Assembly (NCBI RefSeq): GCF_000621165.1
Contig: NZ_JHZA01000008.1
Location: 1-64,000 of the forward strand
Length of the DNA: 64,000 nt
Direction: 5' to 3'
From: Enterovibrio calviensis DSM 14347
GTDB taxonomy: Bacteria; Pseudomonadota; Gammaproteobacteria; Enterobacterales; Vibrionaceae
Position numbers and translations under genes: made by a program. Position 1 is the stretch's first letter, and each line of letters opens with the position of its first letter. The notes under the pieces were generated by a model. The model was not told the origin of the DNA and made no database searches. It saw only the letters and a program-made list of their open reading frames with translations. Positions 54,603-63,171 of the stretch are shown here, piece after piece.

Positions 54603-56141
54603 TTACTTCTTGCCTATCGCGTATTCACGCAATTTGTTTGCCACCGCGGTATGCGAAACATTTAAACGTTTTGCAAGCTTACGTGTGGATGGATAGCTGC
54701 GATATAAATTCGACAAAATGCCCGACTCATAACGCTTCATGATGTCATCCAACGAGCCTTCCATGGTCTCTTCCGTGAGGAATGCAGCTTGCTCTGTTTC
54801 AGGCAACTGAATGTCCTCTTTGGTCAAACAGCCATCTTCAATCTGTGTCATTGCACGGAACAAGACGTTACGAAGCTGTCGGACATTGCCCGGCCAAGAA
54901 TACTGCGTTAAGAACTCAGGCACACCCTGCTGAAGCATTGGCTTTTCTTGACCCAATTCCGCCGAGAATTGATTGAGAAACAACTCAGCCAGTGGCTGAA
55001 CATCCGATGGACGCTCTCGAAGTGAAGGCACGGTCAGCGACAATACATTGAGTCGATAATACAAATCTTCTCTGAACTGCCCTGCTGACACACGCTCTGC
55101 AAGATTCTTCTGCGTGGAGCAAATCACACGAACATCGACTTTGATTTCGCGCTCTTCGCCAACACGACGGAAAGTACCGTCTTGCATAAAGCGGAGTAGC
55201 TTGATTTGCAAATGCGGGCTCATTTCACCCACTTCGTACAAGAATACGGTTCCGCCGTCAGCCTGTTCGAACTGGCCTTTTTTGCCATCGTGGTCAATAC
55301 CCGGTGCGCAACCAAACAGTTCGGTTTCAGCCGCGTCATCCGGCATAGAAACACAGTTCACGAGCAAAAACGGATTATCGGCACGATGCGATCGCTGATG
55401 ACACGCTTTCGCCAGCAACTCTTTGCCTGTTCCCGTTTCTCCTTGGATCAACAAGGGGGCGTCCAGCAACGCGAACTTTTTCGCTTGATTAACTAGTGCA
55501 CGGAATTTGCTCGATTGGCCAACAAGGTGTTCAAAGCCATGCTCTCCCTGCGTGCGATACAAGGTGGTCGGCAAATGGCTCATCGACACTTGTTTTAGTT
55601 GAATAACGGCACTGGCTAACAAGTCCTTGTCTTCGCTGTCCGTGACATACACCGGCATCACTTCCATCAGGTAGTCCAAGCCAGATATAACAACTTGACG
55701 ACATACCTGACTGGCGTTATCTCGCTCTAACCAATGTGTGAAATTGAAATCAGGGAAAAGGTTATTCGCCACTTCACCGATTAACTGGGCTTCTTCCGTG
55801 TCCATCAGGCGAAAAGCGGCTTTGTTTGCCATGTCGACTTTGCCGTTCAAACTCACGGAAAACACGGGATCGCTCAAGGTTTCAAGCAAAGCGCGAAGTT
55901 CGCGATGTTCGCGTTCTGCAGGGAGAAATTGAATTTTCCTGACATCAGTAACGCCGCTGATCAAACGAATTTCCGACATGAGCTGTCGAAACTCCTCAAA
56001 TTCGATTTCGGGGCAATTTAAGTAAATGATCCCGACTTGATCGATCTCTATGCCACGCAAGTCAATGCTGCGTCGAGCCAGAATATCGAGTAACTCACGA
56101 GTTAAGCCAAGTCGATCTTCGCAAAAGACCTGTAGTCTCAC
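54603..56141 (-). CDS. tyrR: Transcriptional regulator TyrR
   Basis: A 512-residue regulator of aromatic amino-acid biosynthesis and transport. Domains are an ACT domain (1-75; MRLQVFCEDRLGLTRELLDIL), PAS (about 80-185), a sigma-54-type AAA+ domain (about 205-430; Walker A GETGTGKE) and a C-terminal HTH (about 465-508; TRKLAKRLNVSHTAVANKLREY). As expected for TyrR the GAFTGA loop is missing: the sequence reads LFGCAPGIDHDGKKGQFEQ, so it does not drive sigma-54 polymerase. The start is GTG at 56141 with AGGA upstream, giving the same N-terminus as E. coli TyrR. It lies downstream of the psp/ycj operon. Confidence 0.96.
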   Translation of the reverse strand: MRLQVFCEDRLGLTRELLDILARRSIDLRGIEIDQVGIIYLNCPEIEFEEFRQLMSEIRLISGVTDVRKIQFLPAEREHRELRALLETLSDPVFSVSLNGKVDMANKAAFRLMDTEEAQLIGEVANNLFPDFNFTHWLERDNASQVCRQVVISGLDYLMEVMPVYVTDSEDKDLLASAVIQLKQVSMSHLPTTLYRTQGEHGFEHLVGQSSKFRALVNQAKKFALLDAPLLIQGETGTGKELLAKACHQRSHRADNPFLLVNCVSMPDDAAETELFGCAPGIDHDGKKGQFEQADGGTVFLYEVGEMSPHLQIKLLRFMQDGTFRRVGEEREIKVDVRVICSTQKNLAERVSAGQFREDLYYRLNVLSLTVPSLRERPSDVQPLAELFLNQFSAELGQEKPMLQQGVPEFLTQYSWPGNVRQLRNVLFRAMTQIEDGCLTKEDIQLPETEQAAFLTEETMEGSLDDIMKRYESGILSNLYRSYPSTRKLAKRLNVSHTAVANKLREYAIGKK

Positions 56142-56455
56142 GGTGATGTCCTGCTAGCAGTAAGGGCGAAGATATCAGTGTTTCGACATCGACCCTGTTG
56201 ATGAGAAAAATTGCACCAATACACAGTCACATTACTCAGCAATAAATCTCTATGTAAAGTGTCAGGAATTGTTGACAGTTTTTGAAGTTTGCTCCCGAAG
56301 CCCGTATGAGTCAAGCGGCGCGATACAAAACGTGAGAACAGAAACGCGGGTTTTGATGAAGAGGAGAGAAAGGAAACTCGAAAGAACAAACCAGTGAAAG
56401 CCTCCTTTCACTGGTTTGCTTGAGCGGGCAAAGATAGCACCACCTCCTGTCTAGA
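56142..56455. other. Gap between ycjF and tyrR
   Basis: A 314-bp gap on the leftward strand, holding the ycjF terminator (56,388-56,417) and presumably the tyrR promoter. No RNA gene or other feature was recognised. Confidence 0.55.
56388..56417 (-). terminator. Terminator hairpin after ycjF
   Basis: A perfect 12-bp stem, AAACCAGTGAAA and TTTCACTGGTTT, with a 6-base loop, then TTCTTTC leftward. It ends the psp-ycjXF transcript, 39 bp beyond the ycjF stop. Confidence 0.8.
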
Positions 56456-57469
56456 TTACTTTTTAGACGAGGTGAGTCTGCCCAACAGCTGCTTTCGCAT
56501 GTCAGATAGCTTTGGTGCTTGGGTTCCGACATAAGGCAGAGGGCGCATCACCGCCATGGCTTTGTACCCTAGTCTCGCGGTCAATAGCCCCACTCCCAAG
56601 CCCTGTGCAGCACGGGCTGACAGTTTGCCTGCCAAATCAACAGATAAGAGATCGGCACCAATATCCGTCATGGCTTCACTTGCTCCAGCAAACGCCATGT
56701 TTGCCAGCACCAAACGCAATAAACGGATCCGAGACCAATAGCCCAGCTTCACGCCATAGATGGTGGAGACTTGTTCGAGTAAGCGAAAGTTTCGCCATGC
56801 CACCAGCAGCATGTCTGCGATGGCTAATGGGCTAAGTGCCACCATGACCGCCGCTTCTGAGGCGTATTTCGTGACCATTTTCTTTGCACGAATATCTTGC
56901 TCAATCACCACCATTTGGTCGTACAGCTCGAACACTTCTCGATCATTGTGTGTGGCTGCAAGTGAAGTTTGCCACTTATCATAGCCGGCCGTCATCTCAC
57001 TGTTTGCCTGTTTGGCGAGCTTTTCACACACGCTTTTGGCTTTGCCAATTCCATCAGCTTCAATGATGGACAGCACCTGTTCGCGCTCATCTTGTCGACC
57101 TTTCAATCGACTCAACGCCATGAACTCTCGTCCTAAGGCTGCGGCGCCCATTGCCGCGATACCAGCAACAAAACCACTCCAGCCTACGGCGAGCCAATCA
57201 GCAGCTTGAACGGCTGTCCACACACTGTCGACGGTCTGCCAACCAACCAGGCCAAGGCCGGCCACAGCAAGGGCGCGAAAGCCCCAACGTTTTTTCTTCG
57301 GGGCGAGCGCCGATTCAAGAACTTGCTCAGCCTCGGTTTCTGATTCTATCTCTTTGACAGCAAACGTTGTTGCCTCGCTGTCAAATTGCTTTTGAAGCGT
57401 CAATTCTGGCGCTTCTTCTTTCGGCTTTTCGGTGTCTTCAAACACCATCGCTTTTTTGTAATCGCTCAT
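56456..57469 (-). CDS. ycjF: YcjF-type membrane protein (UPF0283)
   Basis: A 337-residue inner-membrane protein of the YcjF/TIGR01620 family. A charged N-terminal tail is followed by two helices (about residues 66-85 and 90-115; FRALAVAGLGLVGWQTVDSVW and WLAVGWSGFVAGIAAMGAAALGREFMAL) and a conserved C-terminal part with YGVKLGYWSRIRLLRLVLANMAFAGASE and GLLTARLGYKAMAVMRPLP. It is normally encoded with ycjX and the psp genes and belongs to the phage-shock response, but its mechanism is not established. It starts 9 bp after the ycjX stop. Confidence 0.94.
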   Translation of the reverse strand: MSDYKKAMVFEDTEKPKEEAPELTLQKQFDSEATTFAVKEIESETEAEQVLESALAPKKKRWGFRALAVAGLGLVGWQTVDSVWTAVQAADWLAVGWSGFVAGIAAMGAAALGREFMALSRLKGRQDEREQVLSIIEADGIGKAKSVCEKLAKQANSEMTAGYDKWQTSLAATHNDREVFELYDQMVVIEQDIRAKKMVTKYASEAAVMVALSPLAIADMLLVAWRNFRLLEQVSTIYGVKLGYWSRIRLLRLVLANMAFAGASEAMTDIGADLLSVDLAGKLSARAAQGLGVGLLTARLGYKAMAVMRPLPYVGTQAPKLSDMRKQLLGRLTSSKK

Positions 57470-57478
57470 GTCGTACCT

Positions 57479-58873
57479 TTATCTGAGTTTGTCACCCAGT
57501 AAATACTGCAGTGCTTTATCGACTCGAATGTGTGGCAAGGGTTCGTCTACATCGTTCGGCATTGGCCTGAACTGACGAAATTCAAACTGATTGTTTTGCC
57601 AAAATGCATCACCCGGCAAACGTCCCGGCACATCGCCTGGGTACATCAACATAGGTTCGCCGGTTTCTAACGTTCCGCGAAGCGCTGCGACAGTCTCCCC
57701 TTTGTGGTCAACCATGCCCGGCTGCGTGGCTTGAATCGATGCCAAGCTGATGCATTCCATATCAATGCCTTCAAACGCGGCGGTTTGCCATGCTTCGTGT
57801 ATCAGCTGTTGCAGCAAAGACACCAGATTTGGATGCTGATCGGGCGTGACGTGGTCAGCCTTGGTTGCCGCGAACAAGATCTTGTCGATACTCGGCGCAA
57901 ACAAGCGACGCATCAGGCCGCTTTTACCATAGCGAAAGCTCTGCATAAGCTGTTCAAGTGCCAAACGCATATCATTGAATGATTCTGGCCCCGCATTCAA
58001 AGGTTGAAGCGTATCCACCAGCACTATTTGTCGGTCTACTTTGGAAAAGTGCTCTTGATAAAAGCCCTTCACGATGTGCTGGCAGTAGTAATCGTAACGC
58101 TGTTTCAGTATGGCGTAGTTACTGGTTTTGGACGCTTGAGCCAATTGGCTTTCACCGTATTTTTCATTCACCAACGGGAAGAATTGAAGTACTGGTGCAC
58201 CTGCATACTCGCCCGGCAACACAAAGCGACCGGGTTGCACCCAATGGAGGCCGGCTTCATCTTTGCACGTGTGCAAATAGGCGGTGAATTTTGCTGATAG
58301 GTCAGCAATAAGCGCTTCATCCGCTTCTGCCAGCGGATCAAACTCATCTAACGCTGACAGCCAATCTTGCGCGAGTGTTTGACGCTTTCCACTCAAAATA
58401 CCCGATTGTTTTCTCGACCACTCATCAAAGCTCATGGATAACAACGGTAAATCCAGTAGCCACTCACCGGGGTAATCGACAATATCCAAATACAGAGTGG
58501 CCGTATCTTGTAGCAGTTTCATCGGGCCGCTGTCTGGACGATAACGGATCGCCAGGCGAATCTCACTGACATCACGCGTCGGCGACGGCCAACGCGGGGG
58601 CTGCGAGCGTAACGCTTGAATGCCCTGATCGTAATCAAACGCCGGAATGTGCAATTGTGTCTGTTGTACCCTGCGAGCACCAAGCACTCGCCCATCTCGA
58701 ACAGGTTGAAACAGCGGCATTCTCGGGTTGGTCGCGCTATGAAGCAACTGATTGATGAGTGACGTAATAAAGGCTGTTTTACCCGCTCGCGAAAGCCCAG
58801 TAACAGCAAGACGTACGTGGCGATCTAGGCCGCGGCTCACCCATTTATTGACATGGCTTTTAACGGATTTCAT
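57479..58873 (-). CDS. ycjX: YcjX-type P-loop NTPase (DUF463)
   Basis: A 464-residue GTPase-like protein with a P-loop at about residues 27-35 (GLSRAGKTAF). Other family segments are LRSQPPRWPSPTRDVSEIRLAIRY and the conserved DYPGEWLLDLPLL. It is induced together with pspABC in gammaproteobacteria. It lies 74 bp after pspC, followed by ycjF. Membrane or cytosolic location is not clear from sequence. Confidence 0.94.
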   Translation of the reverse strand: MKSVKSHVNKWVSRGLDRHVRLAVTGLSRAGKTAFITSLINQLLHSATNPRMPLFQPVRDGRVLGARRVQQTQLHIPAFDYDQGIQALRSQPPRWPSPTRDVSEIRLAIRYRPDSGPMKLLQDTATLYLDIVDYPGEWLLDLPLLSMSFDEWSRKQSGILSGKRQTLAQDWLSALDEFDPLAEADEALIADLSAKFTAYLHTCKDEAGLHWVQPGRFVLPGEYAGAPVLQFFPLVNEKYGESQLAQASKTSNYAILKQRYDYYCQHIVKGFYQEHFSKVDRQIVLVDTLQPLNAGPESFNDMRLALEQLMQSFRYGKSGLMRRLFAPSIDKILFAATKADHVTPDQHPNLVSLLQQLIHEAWQTAAFEGIDMECISLASIQATQPGMVDHKGETVAALRGTLETGEPMLMYPGDVPGRLPGDAFWQNNQFEFRQFRPMPNDVDEPLPHIRVDKALQYLLGDKLR

Positions 58874-58947
58874 TGACAGCGGAAGCTCCTCTTAGAACCA
58901 GAAATCCCCCGCTACACGAGCGAGGGATGAGGATGTCAGTCTGAGAA

Positions 58948-59334
58948 TTAAAGCTTTTTGAACTGACGATTAAGATCAAATTCGCTTGATGTCACATAGG
59001 CTTCCATTTTGGCAACCTCTTGCTCCATCTGCATCATTTCCTGATCAACATCTGCCAGCAAGTTACTCGCTGATTTACCTTGTTGCCAAGGCTTTTGTTT
59101 AACCTGATGTTCGCGGAAATGGCTAGTTTTCTTTGCTTCTTCTGGCGGCATCTTTTCGAGAATCAAGGTCGCGGCCACATATGCCACTATCACGAAAAAG
59201 CCCAGTCCAATCAGAAAAGCCGACACGGTAATAATCCTTACCAACCAGATTTCGATACCAAAGTAATCGGCGATCCCTGCACAAACGCCGCCGAGTTTCC
59301 CGTTTACGGGATCACGATACAACGTTTTACTCAT
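58948..59334 (-). CDS. pspC: Phage-shock protein C
   Basis: A 128-residue inner-membrane protein that with PspB relieves PspA inhibition of PspF under envelope stress. The PspC domain begins SKTLYRDPVNGKLGGVCAGIADYFG and includes a membrane helix (about 34-60). A coiled-coil C-terminal part follows (EEVAKMEAYVTSSEFDLNRQF). The ATG at 59334, not the one 15 bp upstream, is chosen because GGAGA precedes it; it overlaps the end of pspB by 4 bp (ATGA). Confidence 0.95.
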   Translation of the reverse strand: MSKTLYRDPVNGKLGGVCAGIADYFGIEIWLVRIITVSAFLIGLGFFVIVAYVAATLILEKMPPEEAKKTSHFREHQVKQKPWQQGKSASNLLADVDQEMMQMEQEVAKMEAYVTSSEFDLNRQFKKL

Positions 59335-59561
59335 TGTTTGTGTCTCCAATTTGGTGCTTCTTCATCAAGAATTCTCTCTAATGAATGAATGCGGTCTTGC
59401 AGCGTCTCTGCTCGGTCAGCCAATGCTTGCAGCTGCTCAAATTCATCACCGCTCAATCCCTGACCTACTTGACGTTTGCTGCGATAATGCAGCCACAGCC
59501 AGAGGGGAGCAACGAACACCAGAAACACCACCAATGGGATAGATAAAAACGCCATTGACAT
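59331..59561 (-). CDS. pspB: Phage-shock protein B
   Basis: A 76-residue membrane protein with an N-terminal helix (about 5-24) and the diagnostic WLWLHYRSKRQ, then a coiled-coil part ending RIHSLERILDEEAPNWRHK. It acts with PspC as the envelope-stress sensor. AAGGAG precedes the ATG. It starts 24 bp after pspA and overlaps pspC by 4 bp. Confidence 0.96.
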   Translation of the reverse strand: MSMAFLSIPLVVFLVFVAPLWLWLHYRSKRQVGQGLSGDEFEQLQALADRAETLQDRIHSLERILDEEAPNWRHKQ

Positions 59562-59585
59562 GCCAACTCCTTACCTTAATAGGTT

Positions 59586-60251
59586 TTATTCTTTGTCTTT
59601 GAGTTCCGCTTTCATACGAGCGAGTTCTTTTTCAATTTCATCTTGCGCTTGAAGATCTGCAAACTCATCTTCTAGGCGTTTGCCTTTGCCCACACTGTAG
59701 CTCTCAGCTTCGGCTTCAAGCTCATCAATACGACGCTCGTACTGCTCGAATTTTGCCAATGCTTCATCAGTACGTCCGGTGTCGAGTTGACGACGAACAT
59801 CTAAGCGCTTGCCTGCCGCTTCACGGCGAATTACCAACGCTTGTTGACGTGCACGTGTTTCTGCCAGCTTAGTTTCCAGTTCTGCGACTTCGTTGCCGAG
59901 TTTGCCAATGGTCTCTTCGACCAAATGAAACTCTTCATTCAATGTCAGCAAGATATCGTGCACTTTCTGTTTTTCAATTAACGCGGCACGTGCCAAATCT
60001 TCACGAGATTTCTGCAGTGCTAGCGTGGCTTTTTCTTGCCAATCAGCCAATTGACGTTCAATCCCATCAATTTTACGCGCCAATTCTTTTTTGTCAGCCA
60101 GCGCGCGCGCTGAAGATGTGCGCACTTCGACCAATGTATCTTCCATTTCTTGGATAATCAGTCGAACCATTTTTTGTGGATCTTCGGCTTTATCCAGCAA
60201 CGAATTAACGTTGGCGTTAACGATGTCTGCAAAGCGAGAGAAAATACCCAT
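59586..60251 (-). CDS. pspA: Phage-shock protein A
   Basis: A 221-residue coiled-coil peripheral membrane protein of the PspA/IM30 (ESCRT-III-like) family. The N-terminal amphipathic helix ([28 protein letters not shown]) binds the membrane, and the long helical hairpin (about 25-190) inhibits PspF in unstressed cells and oligomerises under stress. It is the first gene of the operon, behind a sigma-54 promoter, with AAGGAG upstream. Confidence 0.97.
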   Translation of the reverse strand: MGIFSRFADIVNANVNSLLDKAEDPQKMVRLIIQEMEDTLVEVRTSSARALADKKELARKIDGIERQLADWQEKATLALQKSREDLARAALIEKQKVHDILLTLNEEFHLVEETIGKLGNEVAELETKLAETRARQQALVIRREAAGKRLDVRRQLDTGRTDEALAKFEQYERRIDELEAEAESYSVGKGKRLEDEFADLQAQDEIEKELARMKAELKDKE

Positions 60252-60323
60252 TGTGATGCTCCTTATTCCGAATGCGCCCTTTGCGCCTACCGATTGAGGA
60301 ATGACCTCATTGGTTATGTCTAT

Positions 60324-60340
60324 ATCAAACAGCGTGCCAA
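60324..60340 (-). promoter_or_regulatory. Sigma-54 promoter of the psp operon
   Basis: On the minus strand TTGGCAC, five bases, TTGAT is a good -24/-12 element: the GG and the TTG core are intact with the right spacing. The expected start lies about 60 bp upstream of the pspA ATG. PspF, encoded divergently, should activate it. Confidence 0.88.
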
Positions 60341-60437
60341 CTTTTATTTTCTATAAATATCAATATATTAAATTATTTTGCGCACAATGCCACCATCAGG
60401 GTATGATGAAATAAACTAACAGTTGGTAAATTTGACC

Positions 60438-61439
60438 ATGCAGAAACCTGACAACCTTATTGGCGAATCCGATCACTTCCTTTCAGTGCTCGATCATGTT
60501 TCTCGCATCGCGCCACTCAACCGCCCCGTTCTTCTGCTGGGCGAACGCGGTACGGGTAAGGAACTCATCGCAAAACGACTGCATTATTTATCACGTCGAT
60601 GGGACGGCCCGCTAGTCAGCCTTAACTGCGCCGCCTTGAGCGAGGGGCTAATTGATTCCGAGCTGTTTGGTCATGAGGCGGGATCGTTCAGTGGCGCCAA
60701 AGGACGCCACAAGGGACGATTTGAACGCGCAGAAGGCGGCACTCTTTTCTTGGATGAGCTAGCGACATCGCCACTTGGCGTTCAAGAAAAACTGCTCCGC
60801 GTGATTGAATACGGTGAGTATGAACGTGTAGGGGGAAGTGACATGCTAAGCTCCGACGTAAGGCTCATTTGTGCCACCAATGAAAACCTACCCGCACTCG
60901 CCGCTGACGGAAAGTTTCGCGCCGATCTACTCGATCGTCTCGCGTTTGATGTTATCCATCTTCCCCCGCTTCGCGAACGCCAAGGCGATATTGCGCTACT
61001 CGCCGAGTATTACGCAGTTAAAATGTGCCGAGAGCTTGGTTATCAGTATTTTTCAGGCTTTACGTCTAGTGCCATGAAAGCACTTCACGACTATCACTGG
61101 CCGGGCAATGTGCGAGAACTTAAGAACGTGGTTGAACGCGCCATCTATCGACATGCTGATGAAGACACGCCTGTCGATGCCATTTTGTTGGACCCTTATC
61201 AGCCGCCATGGTCTGCGTCAGCAACCACAGAGCCTACCGCGCAGCCTCAATTTACCTTGCCGATGGATTTACGTCAGTGGCAACAGAATCAAGAGAAAGA
61301 CATTGTTGAATATGCCATGTCACATGCCAAGTTCAACCAAAGACGCGCCGCAGAACTGCTGGGCTTGAGCTACCATCAAGTAAGAGGCTTGTTACGTAAA
61401 TACAACTTGGTTGGTGAGGAAAACACCGAATCAGAATGA
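60438..61439 (+). CDS. pspF: Sigma-54 activator PspF
   Basis: A 333-residue activator consisting of an AAA+ domain (1-270) and a C-terminal Fis-type HTH (about 290-325; RRAAELLGLSYHQVRGLL), without a receiver domain, as expected. Walker A is GERGTGKE and Walker B GGTLFLDELA. The loop that contacts sigma-54, normally GAFTGA, reads GSFSGA. The ATG at 60438 matches the E. coli start; a TTG 15 bp upstream is possible. It is divergent from pspA, whose product controls it. Confidence 0.96.
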   Translation: MQKPDNLIGESDHFLSVLDHVSRIAPLNRPVLLLGERGTGKELIAKRLHYLSRRWDGPLVSLNCAALSEGLIDSELFGHEAGSFSGAKGRHKGRFERAEGGTLFLDELATSPLGVQEKLLRVIEYGEYERVGGSDMLSSDVRLICATNENLPALAADGKFRADLLDRLAFDVIHLPPLRERQGDIALLAEYYAVKMCRELGYQYFSGFTSSAMKALHDYHWPGNVRELKNVVERAIYRHADEDTPVDAILLDPYQPPWSASATTEPTAQPQFTLPMDLRQWQQNQEKDIVEYAMSHAKFNQRRAAELLGLSYHQVRGLLRKYNLVGEENTESE

Positions 61440-61548
61440 TTTTTGGTTTGTTGTTCTGAAATCACCCTGTTATTTGCACCGTGACTTGGTGACTTTGTTG
61501 CTTCAGTGGTAAATTAACATCTTAACTTTATTACCTAATCATTGGCTT

Positions 61549-63168
61549 ATGAGCGCGCTAAGCCGCTTGCTACTCGCAAGCGTTACCATTCTCCTATTGG
61601 CAGGATGCGAAGATCCGTTCTCCGACAACTCTGCGCGAAACCGCGGGTTCATCTATTGCGGCCCGGGTCAGCCAAATACATTTAACCCTCAACTCACCGA
61701 TGGTGGCCTGACTGCTGATGCTCTCTCCAGTCAAATCTTCGACCGTCTGTTGCAGCTTGACCCCGACACCTACCAGCCTATTCCTATGCTGGCGCAAAGT
61801 TGGCAAGTGAGTGAGGATGGTAAAGAGTACACCTTTGATCTGCGAAGAAGCGCGACGTTTCAAGTCACTGAATGGTTTATTCCTCATCGCGGCGTCACCG
61901 CCCAAGATGTCGTTTTTAGCTTCAAGCGCCTGATCGATCCAGAGCACCCCTACCATGATGTTTCTGGAGGGGAGTATCCTTGGTTCGACAGCATGGATTT
62001 TGAAAGCCTGATCGATGATGTAGTTGCCATTGGGGACTACAAAGTCAAATTCATGTTATCTCGCCCTGACGTGTCTTTTCTTTCTTCTCTCGCGACCACT
62101 TATGCCGTTGTTCATTCTTCAGAATACGCCCAGCATTTGCTTTCTTCTGGTACACCTGAACGCATTGATACTCACCCTGTCGGTTCAGGCGCATTCTTTT
62201 TAGATGACTATCAGCCTCACCGCTACATTCGCCTAAAACGCCACTGGGGATACTGGAATGGTGCGGCGCCTATGGAGCAAATTGCTTACGATATTAGCAA
62301 TCGCGGCACAGGCACATTTACCAAGCTGATCACTCGAGAGTGTGACGTCTTGTCATCTCCAATCGCCAGCCAGTTATCAGTAATTAAAAAGAATCCGGAC
62401 TTCGTTCTCGCCTCTCAAACGGGCATGAACGTTGCTTTCCTTGCACTCAACACCCGTCACCCCGCATTATCAGAACTCGAAGTTCGCCAAGCCATAAGCT
62501 TAGCGATTAACCGCGACACTCTCATTCAATCGGTTTACTACGGAACAGGTACTGCTGCGACGGGCATGTTGCCACCAATGTCATGGGCTTATGACAAACA
62601 AAGTGACATTGCCTTTGACCCTCAACTTGCGCTTGGCTTGATGGCGAAAGCGGGTTATCGCCATGGCTTTACGGTGGACCTCCTTGTGCCACTCACGCCA
62701 AAATCCTATAACCCAAGCCCAAGAAAGGCCGCAGAGTTGATTCAGTCAAACCTTTCGATGATTGGCATAACAGTTAATCTCGTGGCGCAAGAAGACATCA
62801 ACCGAAAACAACTTAGACAAGATCCCGCTGATTTAGATATGGTGCTGACGGGCTGGATTGCAGATAATGGAGACCCTGATAATTTCCTTCGCCCTCTGTT
62901 GTCTTGCAATGCCAAGTTTACGGGCTGGAATCTTTCCAATTGGTGTAACCGCTATTTTGACCGTTTCCTTGATGCGGCTATCGCAACGGATGTGCGAGAA
63001 GAGCGCCGTGAACTCTACTTAAACGCACAAGCCATTTTACAAGAACGCATGCCTATTATTCCTCTCGCACATGGCGTTCATTATCAAGCGAGAAATGCCA
63101 AGCTTCAGGGAATAACCCTGAGTCCTTTCGGAGACAAATCTTTTGCCAATGTTTCTAGGAGCCAGTGA
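61549..63168 (+). CDS. sapA: Periplasmic peptide-binding lipoprotein SapA
   Basis: A 539-residue solute-binding protein of the SapA/DppA family, receptor of the SapABCDF transporter linked to antimicrobial-peptide resistance and putrescine or potassium handling. The signal peptide ends in a lipobox, LLAGC, with the modified cysteine at residue 20. The family motifs RGFIYCGPGQPNTFNPQLTDG and LALNTRHPALSELEVRQAISLAINRD are present. It is followed 3 bp later by sapB, so an operon is clear. Confidence 0.95.
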   Translation: MSALSRLLLASVTILLLAGCEDPFSDNSARNRGFIYCGPGQPNTFNPQLTDGGLTADALSSQIFDRLLQLDPDTYQPIPMLAQSWQVSEDGKEYTFDLRRSATFQVTEWFIPHRGVTAQDVVFSFKRLIDPEHPYHDVSGGEYPWFDSMDFESLIDDVVAIGDYKVKFMLSRPDVSFLSSLATTYAVVHSSEYAQHLLSSGTPERIDTHPVGSGAFFLDDYQPHRYIRLKRHWGYWNGAAPMEQIAYDISNRGTGTFTKLITRECDVLSSPIASQLSVIKKNPDFVLASQTGMNVAFLALNTRHPALSELEVRQAISLAINRDTLIQSVYYGTGTAATGMLPPMSWAYDKQSDIAFDPQLALGLMAKAGYRHGFTVDLLVPLTPKSYNPSPRKAAELIQSNLSMIGITVNLVAQEDINRKQLRQDPADLDMVLTGWIADNGDPDNFLRPLLSCNAKFTGWNLSNWCNRYFDRFLDAAIATDVREERRELYLNAQAILQERMPIIPLAHGVHYQARNAKLQGITLSPFGDKSFANVSRSQ

Positions 63169-63171
63169 TCT

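Noticed and set aside
54603-56141. TyrR as a sigma-54 activator
   Set aside because: The AAA+ domain lacks the GAFTGA loop, as in known TyrR proteins that work with sigma-70.
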